Below are positions 9,853 through 20,047 of a DNA stretch of 64,000 nucleotides, piece after piece (positions within the stretch are counted from its first letter, which is position 1; each line of letters starts with the position of its first letter). The translations under genes were made by a program, and so were the position numbers. A model generated the notes under the pieces. The model was not told the origin of the DNA. It saw nothing but the letters and a program-made list of their open reading frames with translations, and searched no databases. This DNA is from Gracilaria gracilis (taxonomy: Eukaryota; Rhodophyta; Florideophyceae; Gracilariales; Gracilariaceae). The stretch spans positions 620,001-684,000 of the forward strand of contig JARGSG010000014.1 in the NCBI GenBank assembly GCA_030374805.1. The letters are read 5' to 3'.

Positions 9853-10998
9853 TCATGTTGGAGCGGTCAATGATGTGCGACTAATCTTCACATGCGGCAA
9901 ACTGTGCGAGTGTCTGTTCGGAATAAAAGTACGTTGCTCGCTCTCGCACGTTCGGTCCGGACCAACCAATTCGGGCAGTTTGTACATCATGTGTGCGCGA
10001 CAGTTGTGGAACGCCCTTCTCATCGCACCCTCGCGCACGTGATGCGCAAACAAGTAGCGCTCGCAGAAATCGTGCGTAAAGTTGCTGGCCGTGCCCATCT
10101 CGTGCATGTACTGCGTCAGGTAAGACTGCTGCGAGTCGATTCGAAGCTGATCATCAAAGATGGTCATGTTGAGCATCCACGACCAGTAGCCAAAATTCCA
10201 CCCAAGCGTCACATGCTCGTCGAACGGAATGAGCTTTCCCACGTGCTCGCTCGCCAACAGCTCAATCACGTCGGACGAAAAGAACATAAAGTTCTCATCG
10301 GCGCGATTGCGTCCCTCTCGACACCAGAACTTGCCCCAGAAAAACTGCCGTTCCGGCAGGTTTGAAATCTCGTACAACAGCTTATCAACGCACAGAAAGC
10401 TATCATCGTCCACCCTGAGAAAGTAGCGCACGTGCGCAAAGTGGCGCAGCGTCCAATGCACCTGAAACAGCGCGCGGCTTGCATACACGTTATGTTCGTT
10501 ATCGCCATAGCCACTCGGCAGCGGCTGCAGCACCATATCGCGCTCCACGCGCGCCTCGCGCACCAGCGACGCCCACAGCGCGCCGCGCTCAAACTGCGCG
10601 CCGCCGCCACTGGGCGCGCCACCGCCGCGGTAAAACGGCGGCGCGTCCGAGAAGAAGCGGTAAGCAACCGAGCCGTCTGGCGGCAGCCATCTCAACCAAG
10701 TGTCCCTTACCGCGCCCCTCAGCCGCGCGTTGGCCGGCGCCGACCCTATCGCAATGAACAGCTTCACCTGCTGTCCGTCGCCCGCCGCGCCGCGCCACGC
10801 GCCCGCACGCAGCGCCGCCGCCGCCAGCAACAGCAGCAGCGCGAGCGCCGCCGCCGCCGCTGCAGCCGCCGCCGGGACGGGCGACCACGTCGCGCGGGCG
10901 CGAGTCGCCGCGGCGGCGGCGGTGGCGGCGGTGGCGGCGGCGGTGTTCGTTAGACGGCGCAGTTGACGCGCGACGGCGCGCCATCGCCAGAGCTTCAT
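9853..10998 (-). CDS. GT31-family beta-1,3-glycosyltransferase, type II membrane protein
   Basis: GT31 enzymes transfer galactose or N-acetylglucosamine in the Golgi. From ATG 10998 (381 aa) there is a short basic cytosolic tail (MKLWRWRAVARQLRR), a membrane anchor of Ala/Leu residues at about 40-68, and a luminal catalytic domain. Diagnostic blocks are LFIAIGSAPANARLRGAVRD, a metal-binding DDD in YFLRVDDDSFLCVDKLLYE (near residue 196), and FFWGKFWCREGRNRADENFM. The frame upstream of 10998 is open to a TTG near 11196 but has no ATG, so 10998 is the natural start. The gene is convergent with the GH113-like gene, 265 bp apart. The donor sugar and acceptor cannot be told from the sequence. Confidence 0.85.
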   Translation of the reverse strand: MKLWRWRAVARQLRRLTNTAAATAATAAAAATRARATWSPVPAAAAAAAAALALLLLLAAAALRAGAWRGAAGDGQQVKLFIAIGSAPANARLRGAVRDTWLRWLPPDGSVAYRFFSDAPPFYRGGGAPSGGGAQFERGALWASLVREARVERDMVLQPLPSGYGDNEHNVYASRALFQVHWTLRHFAHVRYFLRVDDDSFLCVDKLLYEISNLPERQFFWGKFWCREGRNRADENFMFFSSDVIELLASEHVGKLIPFDEHVTLGWNFGYWSWMLNMTIFDDQLRIDSQQSYLTQYMHEMGTASNFTHDFCERYLFAHHVREGAMRRAFHNCRAHMMYKLPELVGPDRTCESEQRTFIPNRHSHSLPHVKISRTSLTAPT

Positions 10999-11358
10999 GG
11001 CGCATCGCACATGGCGCGCGCGCGCGCGACGGCGGCGGCGCGCCTCCGCGCCGTCGCCGCGTGTAAGGGCGAGTGGCGCGTCGGGCGGGCTGCAAGCCGC
11101 GCCGCGCGCGTGCTGGACACGGCGACTACGTGGCTCAGGTAATGCTGACGCTGTCTGCCGACACCATGATGGAGAGCTAAAATTAGACGACAACACAATT
11201 GAAGCTCTGTAAGTTACCTTCGTATCTTGCTAAGCTACGTTCAGTGCTTTGCTTTATCTGTAATCTCTTGCCCTCCACATTCTCGCTTTGGCTTTCCTTC
11301 GCACCACGTAATATTTTTCTGTTACTGAAATCACTATCAATCACATCGAGCTCAAGCT

Positions 11359-12987
11359 TTAAAGCCACTTTATATCTGTTCCACTCACGTTCTCATCACC
11401 TTTCGGCAAGTCCATACACCTCCATCTTCTATTTATCTCCTCCACATCCGGATTATCCAGCGGTACTTTTAGCATTTCCAACAACTCACCTCTGCGTTTA
11501 ACGATTTCAAACTCACTCAGCCTGCGCCACTTCACAACGCGCTCATTTACAACATGTACTTCAACAAAGTTGTATCCATGCCCCGAGCTTGCTATCAACG
11601 CAACCAGGTGCTTCTCTGATTTCTCCTTCTCCTCCGCCTCCATTCTCCTTGCTCTCATCTGCGTTTCGAGAGTCATTCTCCCGCTAACGTAACAATGCCT
11701 GTCACTTTTCGTGTCGTAGTTGACCCCGCCAGCAAATTCTCGTATACCGTTCCAAGATCGATATTCCAACTCTGATACAGTGACTCTTTGCTCCTTACAG
11801 GAGTACACGCCACCTACAGTGGGCCTCGTCATTGTGATAGACACAGGGTTCATCTGTCGAGCAACACTTGACAATGCCACCCACTCCAAACCTGTCACGG
11901 CTTGACGCCCCTGCATAGTGCCTTCCTCGTAAAAGCTTCCGTATAGGTTGATTGAAACACTCCATCGTTTGATAAGATCCACGTCTTCATCATTGTATGC
12001 AGATAATTCCGATATAAAGCTCTGTATTCTTGCCCCAGCTATAGAAAGCAAATTACCAATCCCCTGCATCCTTCCCATCGCAGGCTTGAGCGAGTCCTCT
12101 GGTTCAAACATCTCCCAACTTTCTTTCAATTTCGGAACATTGGAACACAGTCCAAATCCAAGCATTGCAAACGTATGTTCCGCAAATAACCACGCCCTAC
12201 TTTCGTCTCCTTCCCAGCCCCTGCTCTTGGAACCTTGATCATCAAAGTGGTAATACACTTGATACATTGCGAAAGGCATGAGCGCTTCTTCGATCCATGC
12301 CTCAGTCGACCTTCTTATCGCATAGTGCTGATCTGTCCACACACGAATGCCCTTCATTCCCGCTCTGCTTGCTATTTGAACAATGTTTTCAGCAATATCC
12401 CAATAGGTACGTTCCGAAACTCTCTGACGATTCGCGTAGCCTTTCAGTTTGCGCTCATCTGGATGCTCATGGCGATATGAAAGAGCGACGTGCAAGCAGT
12501 TATTGTCAGTTGAACAATCTCCTCCAAAAGAGGCAAACAGGAATCGCTTCAAGACGGTTTTGTCCTTGACATCTTGCTGGTCGACAAGGATGTCGTTCGA
12601 CGTAGCCAAATCCATTGTATATCGCATATGCTCTGGAGGTTGGCCACGATATGGCTCCGTGAGAGCGTGAAAGACAGCTGTATTGTCAACTAGAACAGCT
12701 GTCGAGAAGCCATCAGTTATTCTTTCATAGGCTCCGAAATCCATATTGCGACGAATGTGAGAAACATAGTTTTTAGAACGGGTACCCAGAGAGTCATTGG
12801 TGTCCCTGGCAGCTGCGATGTAAATCATATCCTGTTGTTTGCAAAGTCTGGAACTATTCTTCTGAGAGAGCTTTGCGGCTTCTTGCAATGATGGTTTGCC
12901 CTGCTCATACCCAGAGCAACGGAACCTCTCTTCGGCGTAAGCAGAAAGATCCTTCCGGTTGAGAAAAGCGGCTCTAGTTGTGGCCAT
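11359..12987 (-). CDS. Orphan protein with HET/TIR-like signature, paralogue of the gene at 22961
   Basis: 542 aa, intronless, ATG at 12987. I do not recognise a named family outright. Three blocks match the order and spacing of the fungal HET (heterokaryon incompatibility) domain: LHVALSYRHEH (about 164-174; HET has YVALSYVWG), GMKGIRVWTDQ (about 210-220; HET has GIRYLWVDSLCI), and AWIEEALMPFAMY (about 230-242). The same blocks, and weaker matches to the C-terminus (LIKRWSVSINLYG; EKHLVALIASS), occur in the 358-aa protein at 22961-24037. This copy has about 110 extra N-terminal residues and a charged RRMEAEEKEKSEK segment. No signal peptide or membrane segment is evident. HET domains share a TIR-like fold and trigger cell death in fungi; a similar role here is inference. 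Confidence 0.6.
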   Translation of the reverse strand: MATTRAAFLNRKDLSAYAEERFRCSGYEQGKPSLQEAAKLSQKNSSRLCKQQDMIYIAAARDTNDSLGTRSKNYVSHIRRNMDFGAYERITDGFSTAVLVDNTAVFHALTEPYRGQPPEHMRYTMDLATSNDILVDQQDVKDKTVLKRFLFASFGGDCSTDNNCLHVALSYRHEHPDERKLKGYANRQRVSERTYWDIAENIVQIASRAGMKGIRVWTDQHYAIRRSTEAWIEEALMPFAMYQVYYHFDDQGSKSRGWEGDESRAWLFAEHTFAMLGFGLCSNVPKLKESWEMFEPEDSLKPAMGRMQGIGNLLSIAGARIQSFISELSAYNDEDVDLIKRWSVSINLYGSFYEEGTMQGRQAVTGLEWVALSSVARQMNPVSITMTRPTVGGVYSCKEQRVTVSELEYRSWNGIREFAGGVNYDTKSDRHCYVSGRMTLETQMRARRMEAEEKEKSEKHLVALIASSGHGYNFVEVHVVNERVVKWRRLSEFEIVKRRGELLEMLKVPLDNPDVEEINRRWRCMDLPKGDENVSGTDIKWL

Positions 12988-14315
12988 ATTGATTGTGTTT
13001 TGTGAAAGAGCTTAACGAATGAGCGAACAACCGCACAAAAGGGTCCAGCTTCTTAACGGAATCCTCTTTCCAAGTTCTGTGCGGCGGGGCTCCTGAGCTG
13101 CCTACACACGCCGAACGTGGAAACGGCGACTGCCGAGAACAAAGTGACTGGAACTTATTTATCCTGCCCATCCGACGTCGATTGGAAGCCAGCAATGGAG
13201 AGCTCGCTCTCTTCCTAGTGTGAATCCTGAACCGCACTGTGCGCCCCCTCACAACGAGAACGGTTCTCAATTGGCAAGGACTATTCCCTCCCAGTTGTCC
13301 TTAAGTTACCCGTGTACATGATGATGACGATAATCCTCGTACACACGCAGGCTGACCGTGGCTTCTCTAAAGTTACTTGTTCTTTCACCATGTTCCACAT
13401 GTACACATGCTCTCCTCCAAGTCTGCTACAAATGTTGGCAAAAAAACACGTCACCAAGGGTATGATAGCTGAGCTGGACGGTAGGCTATCTGTATTCCAA
13501 ATTCGATTTCACCCGGAGATTCACTTTTAGCCAGCAAACTCCGTTTATAAATCAGAGATAAATAGCTGCTCGAAATCTCCGCCCACCTCATCCAAACTAC
13601 AATTCCCACGGCTTCTATCTACTAAACCAGCCCAGTTAGATCGCGATGCCCTCTTTCTGATGCTGGTTTGAAGTTCACCGACAGCTAGCCAAGTTCGAAA
13701 TCCAACATATCCCCGAAATATATCACAACCTACAGGTCCCAAGCATATGTATGTACTTGTACTTTGCTTGGCTTTACAGATTTTTGGCCATCAAAGAACT
13801 GCTCATCGCCGCCAGAGGTTTACTTTGTCCCACCACCCCTAACTCAAGGCTTGGGGGTTGCTTTTGGACAAACGTAGATGGAGCAATCGACGCCACATGG
13901 ACGGGACTTTCCGCCTGAAATTACATATCCGTTTTGAGATCAAATACCTCCACCACTTCGATGCGGAAATGTGCGCAGCATGAAAAGCTAAACGTTTACG
14001 CATATGTGCGCAATGTATTACAAGCCCGATCTATTTCGAGAAGCATCACTGATCTGCACGTGCGCAAAGAGCTGTCTTTCGTTTCAGATATGTTCTCTCA
14101 CCACGATGATTGTGATGGTGGTCTCTCTTCCCAATCTCTGTTCCGTGCGCGCACGTTCATTTCTCGTAGCGCGTTTGCTGTGGAACCCCAGCGACCTTTA
14201 GTAATACCCGCATAATGCAAGAGGCGAGAAACTCTATGCATCTCGTGGTTCAGTTTATATCAGGCGTTACAAAAATGCGCTTCAAACCTTTGTTCAAGTT
14301 CAAAGCAACTAATCC

Positions 14316-14326
14316 TATATAAAAGG
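14316..14326 (+). promoter_or_regulatory. TATA box ahead of a small ORF
   Basis: TATATAAAAGG is a strong TATA match 89 bp upstream of the ATG at 14405, the same arrangement as at the better-supported genes of this window. Confidence 0.5.
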
Positions 14327-14404
14327 CAATGCTATGGGCTATGCCTTTCAGATCCAAAAACACTTGTATCACCTTCAGAAATAGATATTTTCACACCAGT
14401 TTCG

Positions 14405-14683
14405 ATGACAAGAAGCCATCCCTTTCAGATGCCATCATCCGATAAAATCTTCCGTCTGCCAGAGTGGAACTTGTTTCTCGAATGGAATACACTTCCGTTC
14501 CAAAACTCCAAAAGAATAATGCTCTCAAATAGGGTTTTCGATCATCAGGCATATTCTGCCAGGATGGTTCTGATCAGCTCCGATCACCATTATCTGTTAC
14601 AAACCCCTCCTTCGACCACCACTCAAAAGCCGCGCAAGTTCCATGACAGTATTTCCAACTTACAAAACTGCCTTCATGCATAG
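14405..14683 (+). CDS. Possible small orphan gene (92 aa)
   Basis: An ATG-initiated 92-codon frame follows a good TATA box with a plausible leader. The product has no signal peptide, no membrane segment and no motif I know; it is rich in Ser, Phe, His and Pro. It could equally be chance in a long intergenic region. Only the promoter-ATG spacing supports it. Confidence 0.25.
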   Translation: MTRSHPFQMPSSDKIFRLPEWNLFLEWNTLPFQNSKRIMLSNRVFDHQAYSARMVLISSDHHYLLQTPPSTTTQKPRKFHDSISNLQNCLHA

Positions 14684-15726
14684 CCATTACTCTTATAGAT
14701 GCGGATACGAACAGGTCGTTAGCTAGCCTCAGTAGCTATTCTCCGCAATGTGGTTGTGGCAGCACTTCTATGCTACCACTCTAAATCATGATGAGAGTCC
14801 AAATACGAGTTTTTGTACTGCAGAGAAGAGTAACTAACAACGATGTTTTCAGTGTATTTCGACAGCAAACGACTCCGTCTTGTCAAATGCGAAAACATAA
14901 CCGATCGGTTTCATGTTGTCCACAACATGCATCAATATGGGGTGAGCATAAGTAAATGTTGGAGTTTTGGAGAGAAATAGGCAGGGATTGCGCTACTACC
15001 TGTAGCGTTCTTGTTACTTCGAGATAGGAAGTAATAAACCACACTTGAGAAGAAGAAGAAGAAAGATTGCGCTACTACCTTTGTTGTTTGGAAAACGTAA
15101 CTGATCGTTCTGTTGCTCCGGCGCCTCATAGGTTGCACACGCATTCATTGCTAGTCAAAATTGGGTCCCAAGCTGCATAGCAAGACACTGGTTCTCGTTT
15201 GTTTCGACGTACAGCTCTTGGTAGAGGCGGAGTGCCGCACTACCCAACTTGAGTATTATTACTGTCGTGGCAAAGCCCTGGGAGAGGATAAGTATGAGGA
15301 ATCCATTGCATCTCGCAGCACACCTTAAGAAGCCCAAAGCGGTCCCCTTTAGTTTAAGACTAAGGCTCCCATAGGGCCGGTCCGGGAATGAGGAAGGTGA
15401 AACTTTCTCAAATGGCGGGCTTTACATTGCTCGGAAGACAACAGGCTGCAGGCACCATCGCCACCCCAGGCGATATGCTCATCACACACGGTTGGTGCGA
15501 CAACGCAGCGGCGGCCACTGCAACTGCTGAAACAACAACGGCCATTACCTTTACGCAGTTTTGCTTGTCTAACACGTAAGCTAGACTGAGGACTGGGGTC
15601 GAGATCAGAACCGCAGAAAGAATGGACCGAGATGGGTGAAGAGAGAAGATAGGAGCGAGTTCAGTTTCTAGAGATTAAAGAGCTAGCCGTGTTCCTATTG
15701 CACAAGCACATAGAGCGCAACACTGA

Positions 15727-15747
15727 AACTCCCCGCTCAGGGGAGTT
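15727..15747. repeat. Perfect 8-bp hairpin
   Basis: AACTCCCC and GGGGAGTT flank a 5-nt loop, with a CCCGCGGG palindrome immediately after. No gene ends here, so a terminator role is not indicated. Confidence 0.5.
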
Positions 15748-16554
15748 CCCCGCGGGAACGAATAACGTATTTGCGGAGCTGATAAATCAACGTTAATACG
15801 CTTGTCGCCCTTATTTGTTCACCCAAACTACCTTGGTAGAAATATCATTCGACTGTCATTGCTTTACAAATCCACAATGCTATTGCTGCTGCTATTTCTG
15901 CCATTCTGAAGTGTTCTGTTTCAGGCTTAGTCCTCTTGCTTGCAGATCGGAGACGCTCAATGCTTCAAACCTCTAACAATATGCCATTGGCAAGCACTTG
16001 AGCGGCCATAACTCAACCAGTAAGCACTGCGCAGTGCTTTCCAGGAGCGTGTAACACAGGTTTACGTCCTGGCACGGCCTCACCTCCAATGCGCTACGCT
16101 ACATCACCAATTTAAGCACCTGCAGACTCTCTGTCCTACTGCTGGACAGACTGCATGAGATGTAGAGGTTTCGGTGCTTCAGGTTTTCCGTGTAGTGCGA
16201 CATGTCGTCACTAGAGGAGAGGAAGTAGCGTCTTTCGATCTGAATTGCGTCCTGCACCACTCGGCACCACATCCGTTCCCAGAGCATGGCCAGTACGAGA
16301 CTCGTACTATTTGGAAGTCCTGTGTCTCTGAACCTCGTTTACATCCACCAGATTGACTAACCGGTCAGATCTTCAGTATTCTAAACAATCTGATTACTTG
16401 TGTCGGAAGAGACAACTGTATGAAAGGTAGAAAACATAAAGTATAATCCATTGCATATAATATATTTAATATATCACATGCAACTATCACCCCTCATCCT
16501 ATATTCATTACTTAAGCATGCTCAATTCCATGCTTTAAAAGAAGAGACTGAGTG

Positions 16555-16562
16555 TATAAAAG
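16555..16562 (+). promoter_or_regulatory. TATA box of the secreted-protein gene
   Basis: TATAAAAG lies 111 bp upstream of the ATG at 16666 and predicts a transcription start near 16585. Confidence 0.7.
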
Positions 16563-16665
16563 CGTCCCAAATACCGCGTAGTTGTCTGTTCTGCCATCAA
16601 CTCCCACCACAGCACGAGTCCCGTGTTATCAAAGCCGTTTATCGAACCACTGACTTTCTCTTTTC

Positions 16666-17307
16666 ATGAAGTCGAGTATAAACATGTTTGCAGTCTACCT
16701 GCTCATTCTCTGGACGTTTCATCTGGCTACAAGGACAGCTCACGCAATTCCAAATTCCCTTAAGCTGTTCGGTCTCAGTGCATCAGATCCTTTCGGCTTC
16801 CTAGGTGATGCTTCCGGGATTCTCACGGGAGCTGGATCTGACTCTGCCTCTACTTTCACTGATACTCTGATCGGTTCTCTTACTGCAGTTGGAGTCCCAT
16901 TGCCTCCGTCACCTTCACCCTCACCGAGTAGCGCTACAGAAGACCAGGGAATCGTCATAGCATGCGAAAACTCTCGTTGCGTCTCAGATGATGGGCAACG
17001 ATATGTATGCAGCGAAACATCTAACTCCGCCCAAATCCTCTGGCTGTTCAGTGATGACGAAAGCCAGGACCCTGTAGTCATGCAATACTCGGCACTCACT
17101 CCGGCACCGCAAAATGCAGAGAATATTGCCATACCCTGGATGAGGATTGGGGATCGACAACCCCCAATCACCTGCAGCATTTTTGATCCTCTGCAACCAC
17201 CACCGGCCCCGGCACCACCATTTGGAAGCTGTTGTCGCCCTTGTCCTCGCATAAGAGGAGGACCACCGAGTTTATCATGCTGTAACGGTTGTTCTTTTTT
17301 GCGTTAG
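16666..17307 (+). CDS. Secreted orphan protein with Pro/Ser linker and Cys-rich tail
   Basis: 213 aa. Residues 1 to about 28 form a signal peptide ending at THAIP. Next come a Gly/Ser/Asp-rich segment, a PPSPSPSPSS linker typical of extracellular proteins, a middle domain with two close Cys residues (IACENSRCVSDDGQRYVCSE), and a PPPAPAPP spacer followed by a compact Cys-rich tail (CCRPCPR...CCNGC). At least ten Cys suggest disulfides, so an extracellular or wall protein is likely. No family recognised. A TATA box at 16555 and AATAAA at 17437 define a self-contained gene. It is convergent with the Cys-rich gene at 17629-18420. Confidence 0.65.
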   Translation: MKSSINMFAVYLLILWTFHLATRTAHAIPNSLKLFGLSASDPFGFLGDASGILTGAGSDSASTFTDTLIGSLTAVGVPLPPSPSPSPSSATEDQGIVIACENSRCVSDDGQRYVCSETSNSAQILWLFSDDESQDPVVMQYSALTPAPQNAENIAIPWMRIGDRQPPITCSIFDPLQPPPAPAPPFGSCCRPCPRIRGGPPSLSCCNGCSFLR

Positions 17308-17436
17308 TCTTCATCTACCTCAGAGTATGAAAGTGGAATGAAAACTATGTTTCGTAGCTTAGTTTTATGAAACACGTTACTTCATGAATTTCAAAGAGCA
17401 CCGGTATATATTTCACAAGAGCAAAAGAGAAGAATG

Positions 17437-17442
17437 AATAAA
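17437..17442 (+). promoter_or_regulatory. Polyadenylation signal
   Basis: AATAAA lies 130 bp past the stop codon of the secreted-protein gene at 16666-17307. Confidence 0.5.
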
Positions 17443-17628
17443 GTCAATTGTCAAAATCTCCAACTTCACATTATAACTTTACGAGGTGGTGCAACACAAT
17501 GAGGTTACATCGTGAGGGCAACCAGAGTGTGAAGATAAAACGATGTGTTTACAAGTAAACTTACTTGTATGCCGGAAACAAGGCACAGCTTAACGACAAA
17601 TCTGTATTCAAGCAAGTACAGTTCCAGT

Positions 17629-18420
17629 TTACGATGAGCACAAGGAGCCCCCCGGATGTACCGAGCTTGGAACGCTCTTGCAAGTGAGTCCTGGAGCACA
17701 CGCGCTCCTACTAAAGTCACGGAACCCGTCCCTGGATGTGACACTGCAGAAACTACCTTCAGTGCTCACGTGCACGCACTTTCCAGCACTACCCGCTTCA
17801 TCGAGGGCACAGAACAATGGAGACTGGCAGTCTGACGATTGGATACAGGTATCCAAAATCTGCAGCGCCTCGCGGCGGCATTCGTTTCGAATACATTGTA
17901 ATCCTGTCTGGCAATTCCAATACGGAAACGCACATGGTCCACCCATGGACACAGATTTCATACATCGTTCTAAGCGCGTTGGTCCAGTGCAAATGAGACC
18001 GGTCTTGCACAGGCGGAAGGATTGCTGGTTACAGAGAGCGTTTTCGTCGCCATTTTTCTCGTGGCAGCGACCTTGGTGGCACACCAAATTACGATCACAA
18101 ACCTGACCGCTACCAGAGCATGTTTGACCTTTTTGTGCGATTCGGGTGCCACATCGATGGTTGACGCACCTGAGTGGGGGTAGACATTGCGAAGCAAAAT
18201 CGTTGTCGCTGCAATGCTCTCCTGCAGTGCGACCTCGCATGCAGAGGTCAGGACGGCCATGGCTCCCTGCCACGCAAACCTGGGAAGAAGTGCAGATAGA
18301 AGGGTTTGAAACGCAGGTTGTCTGGCGGGAAACAGCGGGCATTGAAGATGAGGTAGCGCTCATGCAGAGCAGCAGGGAGAGAAGCCACAGAGAGGGGTGG
18401 AGTTGTGTTTGCGGCCACAT
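17629..18420 (-). CDS. Secreted cysteine-rich repeat protein, Dickkopf-like spacing
   Basis: From ATG 18420 (263 aa; the frame also opens upstream at a TTG) the protein starts with a signal peptide (MWPQTQLHPSLWLLSLLLC). The remainder is a string of Cys-rich modules of roughly 35-45 residues with a repeated pattern G..C.......C...L.C....C, for example GQTCSGSGQVCDRNLVCHQ and GGPCAFPYWNCQTGLQCIRN. Spacing resembles the Dickkopf N-terminal cysteine-rich region seen in many secreted eukaryotic proteins. No membrane anchor or enzymatic motif. Likely an extracellular binding or wall protein; the function is unknown. It lies tail to tail with the other secreted-protein gene. Confidence 0.65.
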   Translation of the reverse strand: MWPQTQLHPSLWLLSLLLCMSATSSSMPAVSRQTTCVSNPSICTSSQVCVAGSHGRPDLCMRGRTAGEHCSDNDFASQCLPPLRCVNHRCGTRIAQKGQTCSGSGQVCDRNLVCHQGRCHEKNGDENALCNQQSFRLCKTGLICTGPTRLERCMKSVSMGGPCAFPYWNCQTGLQCIRNECRREALQILDTCIQSSDCQSPLFCALDEAGSAGKCVHVSTEGSFCSVTSRDGFRDFSRSACAPGLTCKSVPSSVHPGGSLCSS

Positions 18421-19642
18421 GCTGGGAGCAAATATTTGTGTCGGCAATGAGCTATGAGGCCATCGCAGTGGAACGAAGTATGCTGGTGGGCTGTTGTTAA
18501 ATGCGAAGGAGAGAAGGCACAGAAGGAGAAGGGGACCTCAATGTGGAGCACTGCTTCAGACAAAACTCTCTTGGTTGCTATATGCTCTGTTGGAACAGAC
18601 AGCTGTGTTTGTCTACGTGGCCCTCTAGAGAGCTACATATGTGTGTTAAATCGGGTTGATGTTATCGGATTTTGCAACGGTACCGTTCGTACACGTACCT
18701 TCGTAATTTATACGTGCTGTAGATGCATGGAATGGAACTCGAAAGCCGCAAATGCACGCAAGCACAGCTATCGAATTTTGGGAAGATCGGATCATGTACA
18801 AGAACACCAGCCGATATTTTCAAAGCTTGTACCCACAATTCCATGCTTGCATTAACACGATGACCTTTTTCGGCTTCGCTGTCGTCTCCTGCTTTGAACC
18901 GCCAGGCTGTGGTTGTCACTCTGGGTACCCATCAGGGCTATATACCACTCTGCCTCCAGGCGAGCAAAATCATTGTTCGTTGCACAATAGACCTTTCTCA
19001 CAAACAAGTACAAATTGTACGGCAAATCAGCTGTCAAAACTATTTAGGGCGCCAACGGCAAAAGATGACGTGGGTCAGTATTTAGATACTTTTCCTTTAG
19101 CTAAATTCAAAGCCTTGCGGGCAAGAGCATCATGACATCATGATGATGTGCCACTGCTATCAAAGAGGCGAAGAACCACGGCAATATTGCTGTGCGATAT
19201 GATCATGACGCACTCGCACATTTTGTCAGAAGCTTGCGTACCGTTATTACAACGGTACCAACGGTACCAACAGTAGATACCAGGCGCGTAGGTCCTCGAT
19301 TGTCGACCAAGTCATTAAATTTTCGAAACGGGCTCGGTGCCCCGCGATGGGTTATTGGTCGCATTGGTACATTGAGTACACACATTGCTATTCGCGCCTT
19401 GAGCTTCCCCCTGCACTGCCGTCTTCCTTCTCGAAGGGACTGGTCCATTCTTCAGCCTCAGAAGCGACTTGTGCGCCGTTTGAAGGAAGAGCTTCAGGTT
19501 TTGCAGCTGGATGTGGACAGCAAAAAAAATTGAGAGACTGAACTGCTCAGGTGATGATCCTGGATGGCTGAATATGGTAGTTGCCTCCGTGTAGGCAAGT
19601 GGAAGCATTGTCGTGAAGGAAGGAAGATTTGGTACCGGAAGA
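18421..19642. other. Intergenic region with MYB-like motif pair
   Basis: No gene recognised. Two overlapping copies of AACGGTACC occur at 19251-19270 (AACGGTACCAACGGTACC). Short frames here show no coding character. Confidence 0.5.
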
Positions 19643-20047
19643 ATGCTAAGAAATACTGAACAGTTTACTCTTGATCCAACCACTTGGAGATGGGAAAATG
19701 TTACAAACCAAAACTGGCAGCGCATCATTGTGAGCCGCGAGGATGGTAAGGAGTGGCAAACGTCTTCTTCATGGCGAACTGAGGGCATTAGTCACCAAAT
19801 TGTACTCAAGTCTTCGTTCACGTATGCAAAATTAAAAGGATCTCATCCCTTTGACTCTGACCGGCGGTATTGGGTGCATGTGGATGAAATGGTGATGAGC
19901 ATTTACATTACAAGATGCACACTTGTGATTACAGTTGAGGGACACTTTTCCTTTCCGGAGGTTGAAAGCATTGTGCATGAGTTGTTGGACCTGGCTTATG
20001 AGATTGAGGGGGCTCGCTGTACGTATGAATGGATGGAGGTTGAGTAG
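19643..20047 (+). CDS. Possible orphan ORF (134 aa)
   Basis: The frame opens after a TAG at 19592. The first ATG is at 19643 and the frame runs to a stop at 20047. The product has regular alternation of polar and hydrophobic residues (YWVHVDEMVMSIYITR; VEGHFSFPEVESIVHELLDL) that looks like a folded domain, but I recognise no family and see no TATA box. It could be a fragment of a larger decayed gene. Confidence 0.3.
   Translation: MLRNTEQFTLDPTTWRWENVTNQNWQRIIVSREDGKEWQTSSSWRTEGISHQIVLKSSFTYAKLKGSHPFDSDRRYWVHVDEMVMSIYITRCTLVITVEGHFSFPEVESIVHELLDLAYEIEGARCTYEWMEVE

Larger units (their letters stand above)
12988..16665. other. 3.7-kb gene-poor region
   Basis: No recognisable gene. It holds scattered short frames, one small TATA-associated ORF (14405-14683), a duplicated 16-mer (14986-15001 and 15065-15080), a GAA run near 15050 and a hairpin at 15727-15747. 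It separates the first HET/TIR-like gene from the secreted-protein pair. Confidence 0.6.
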
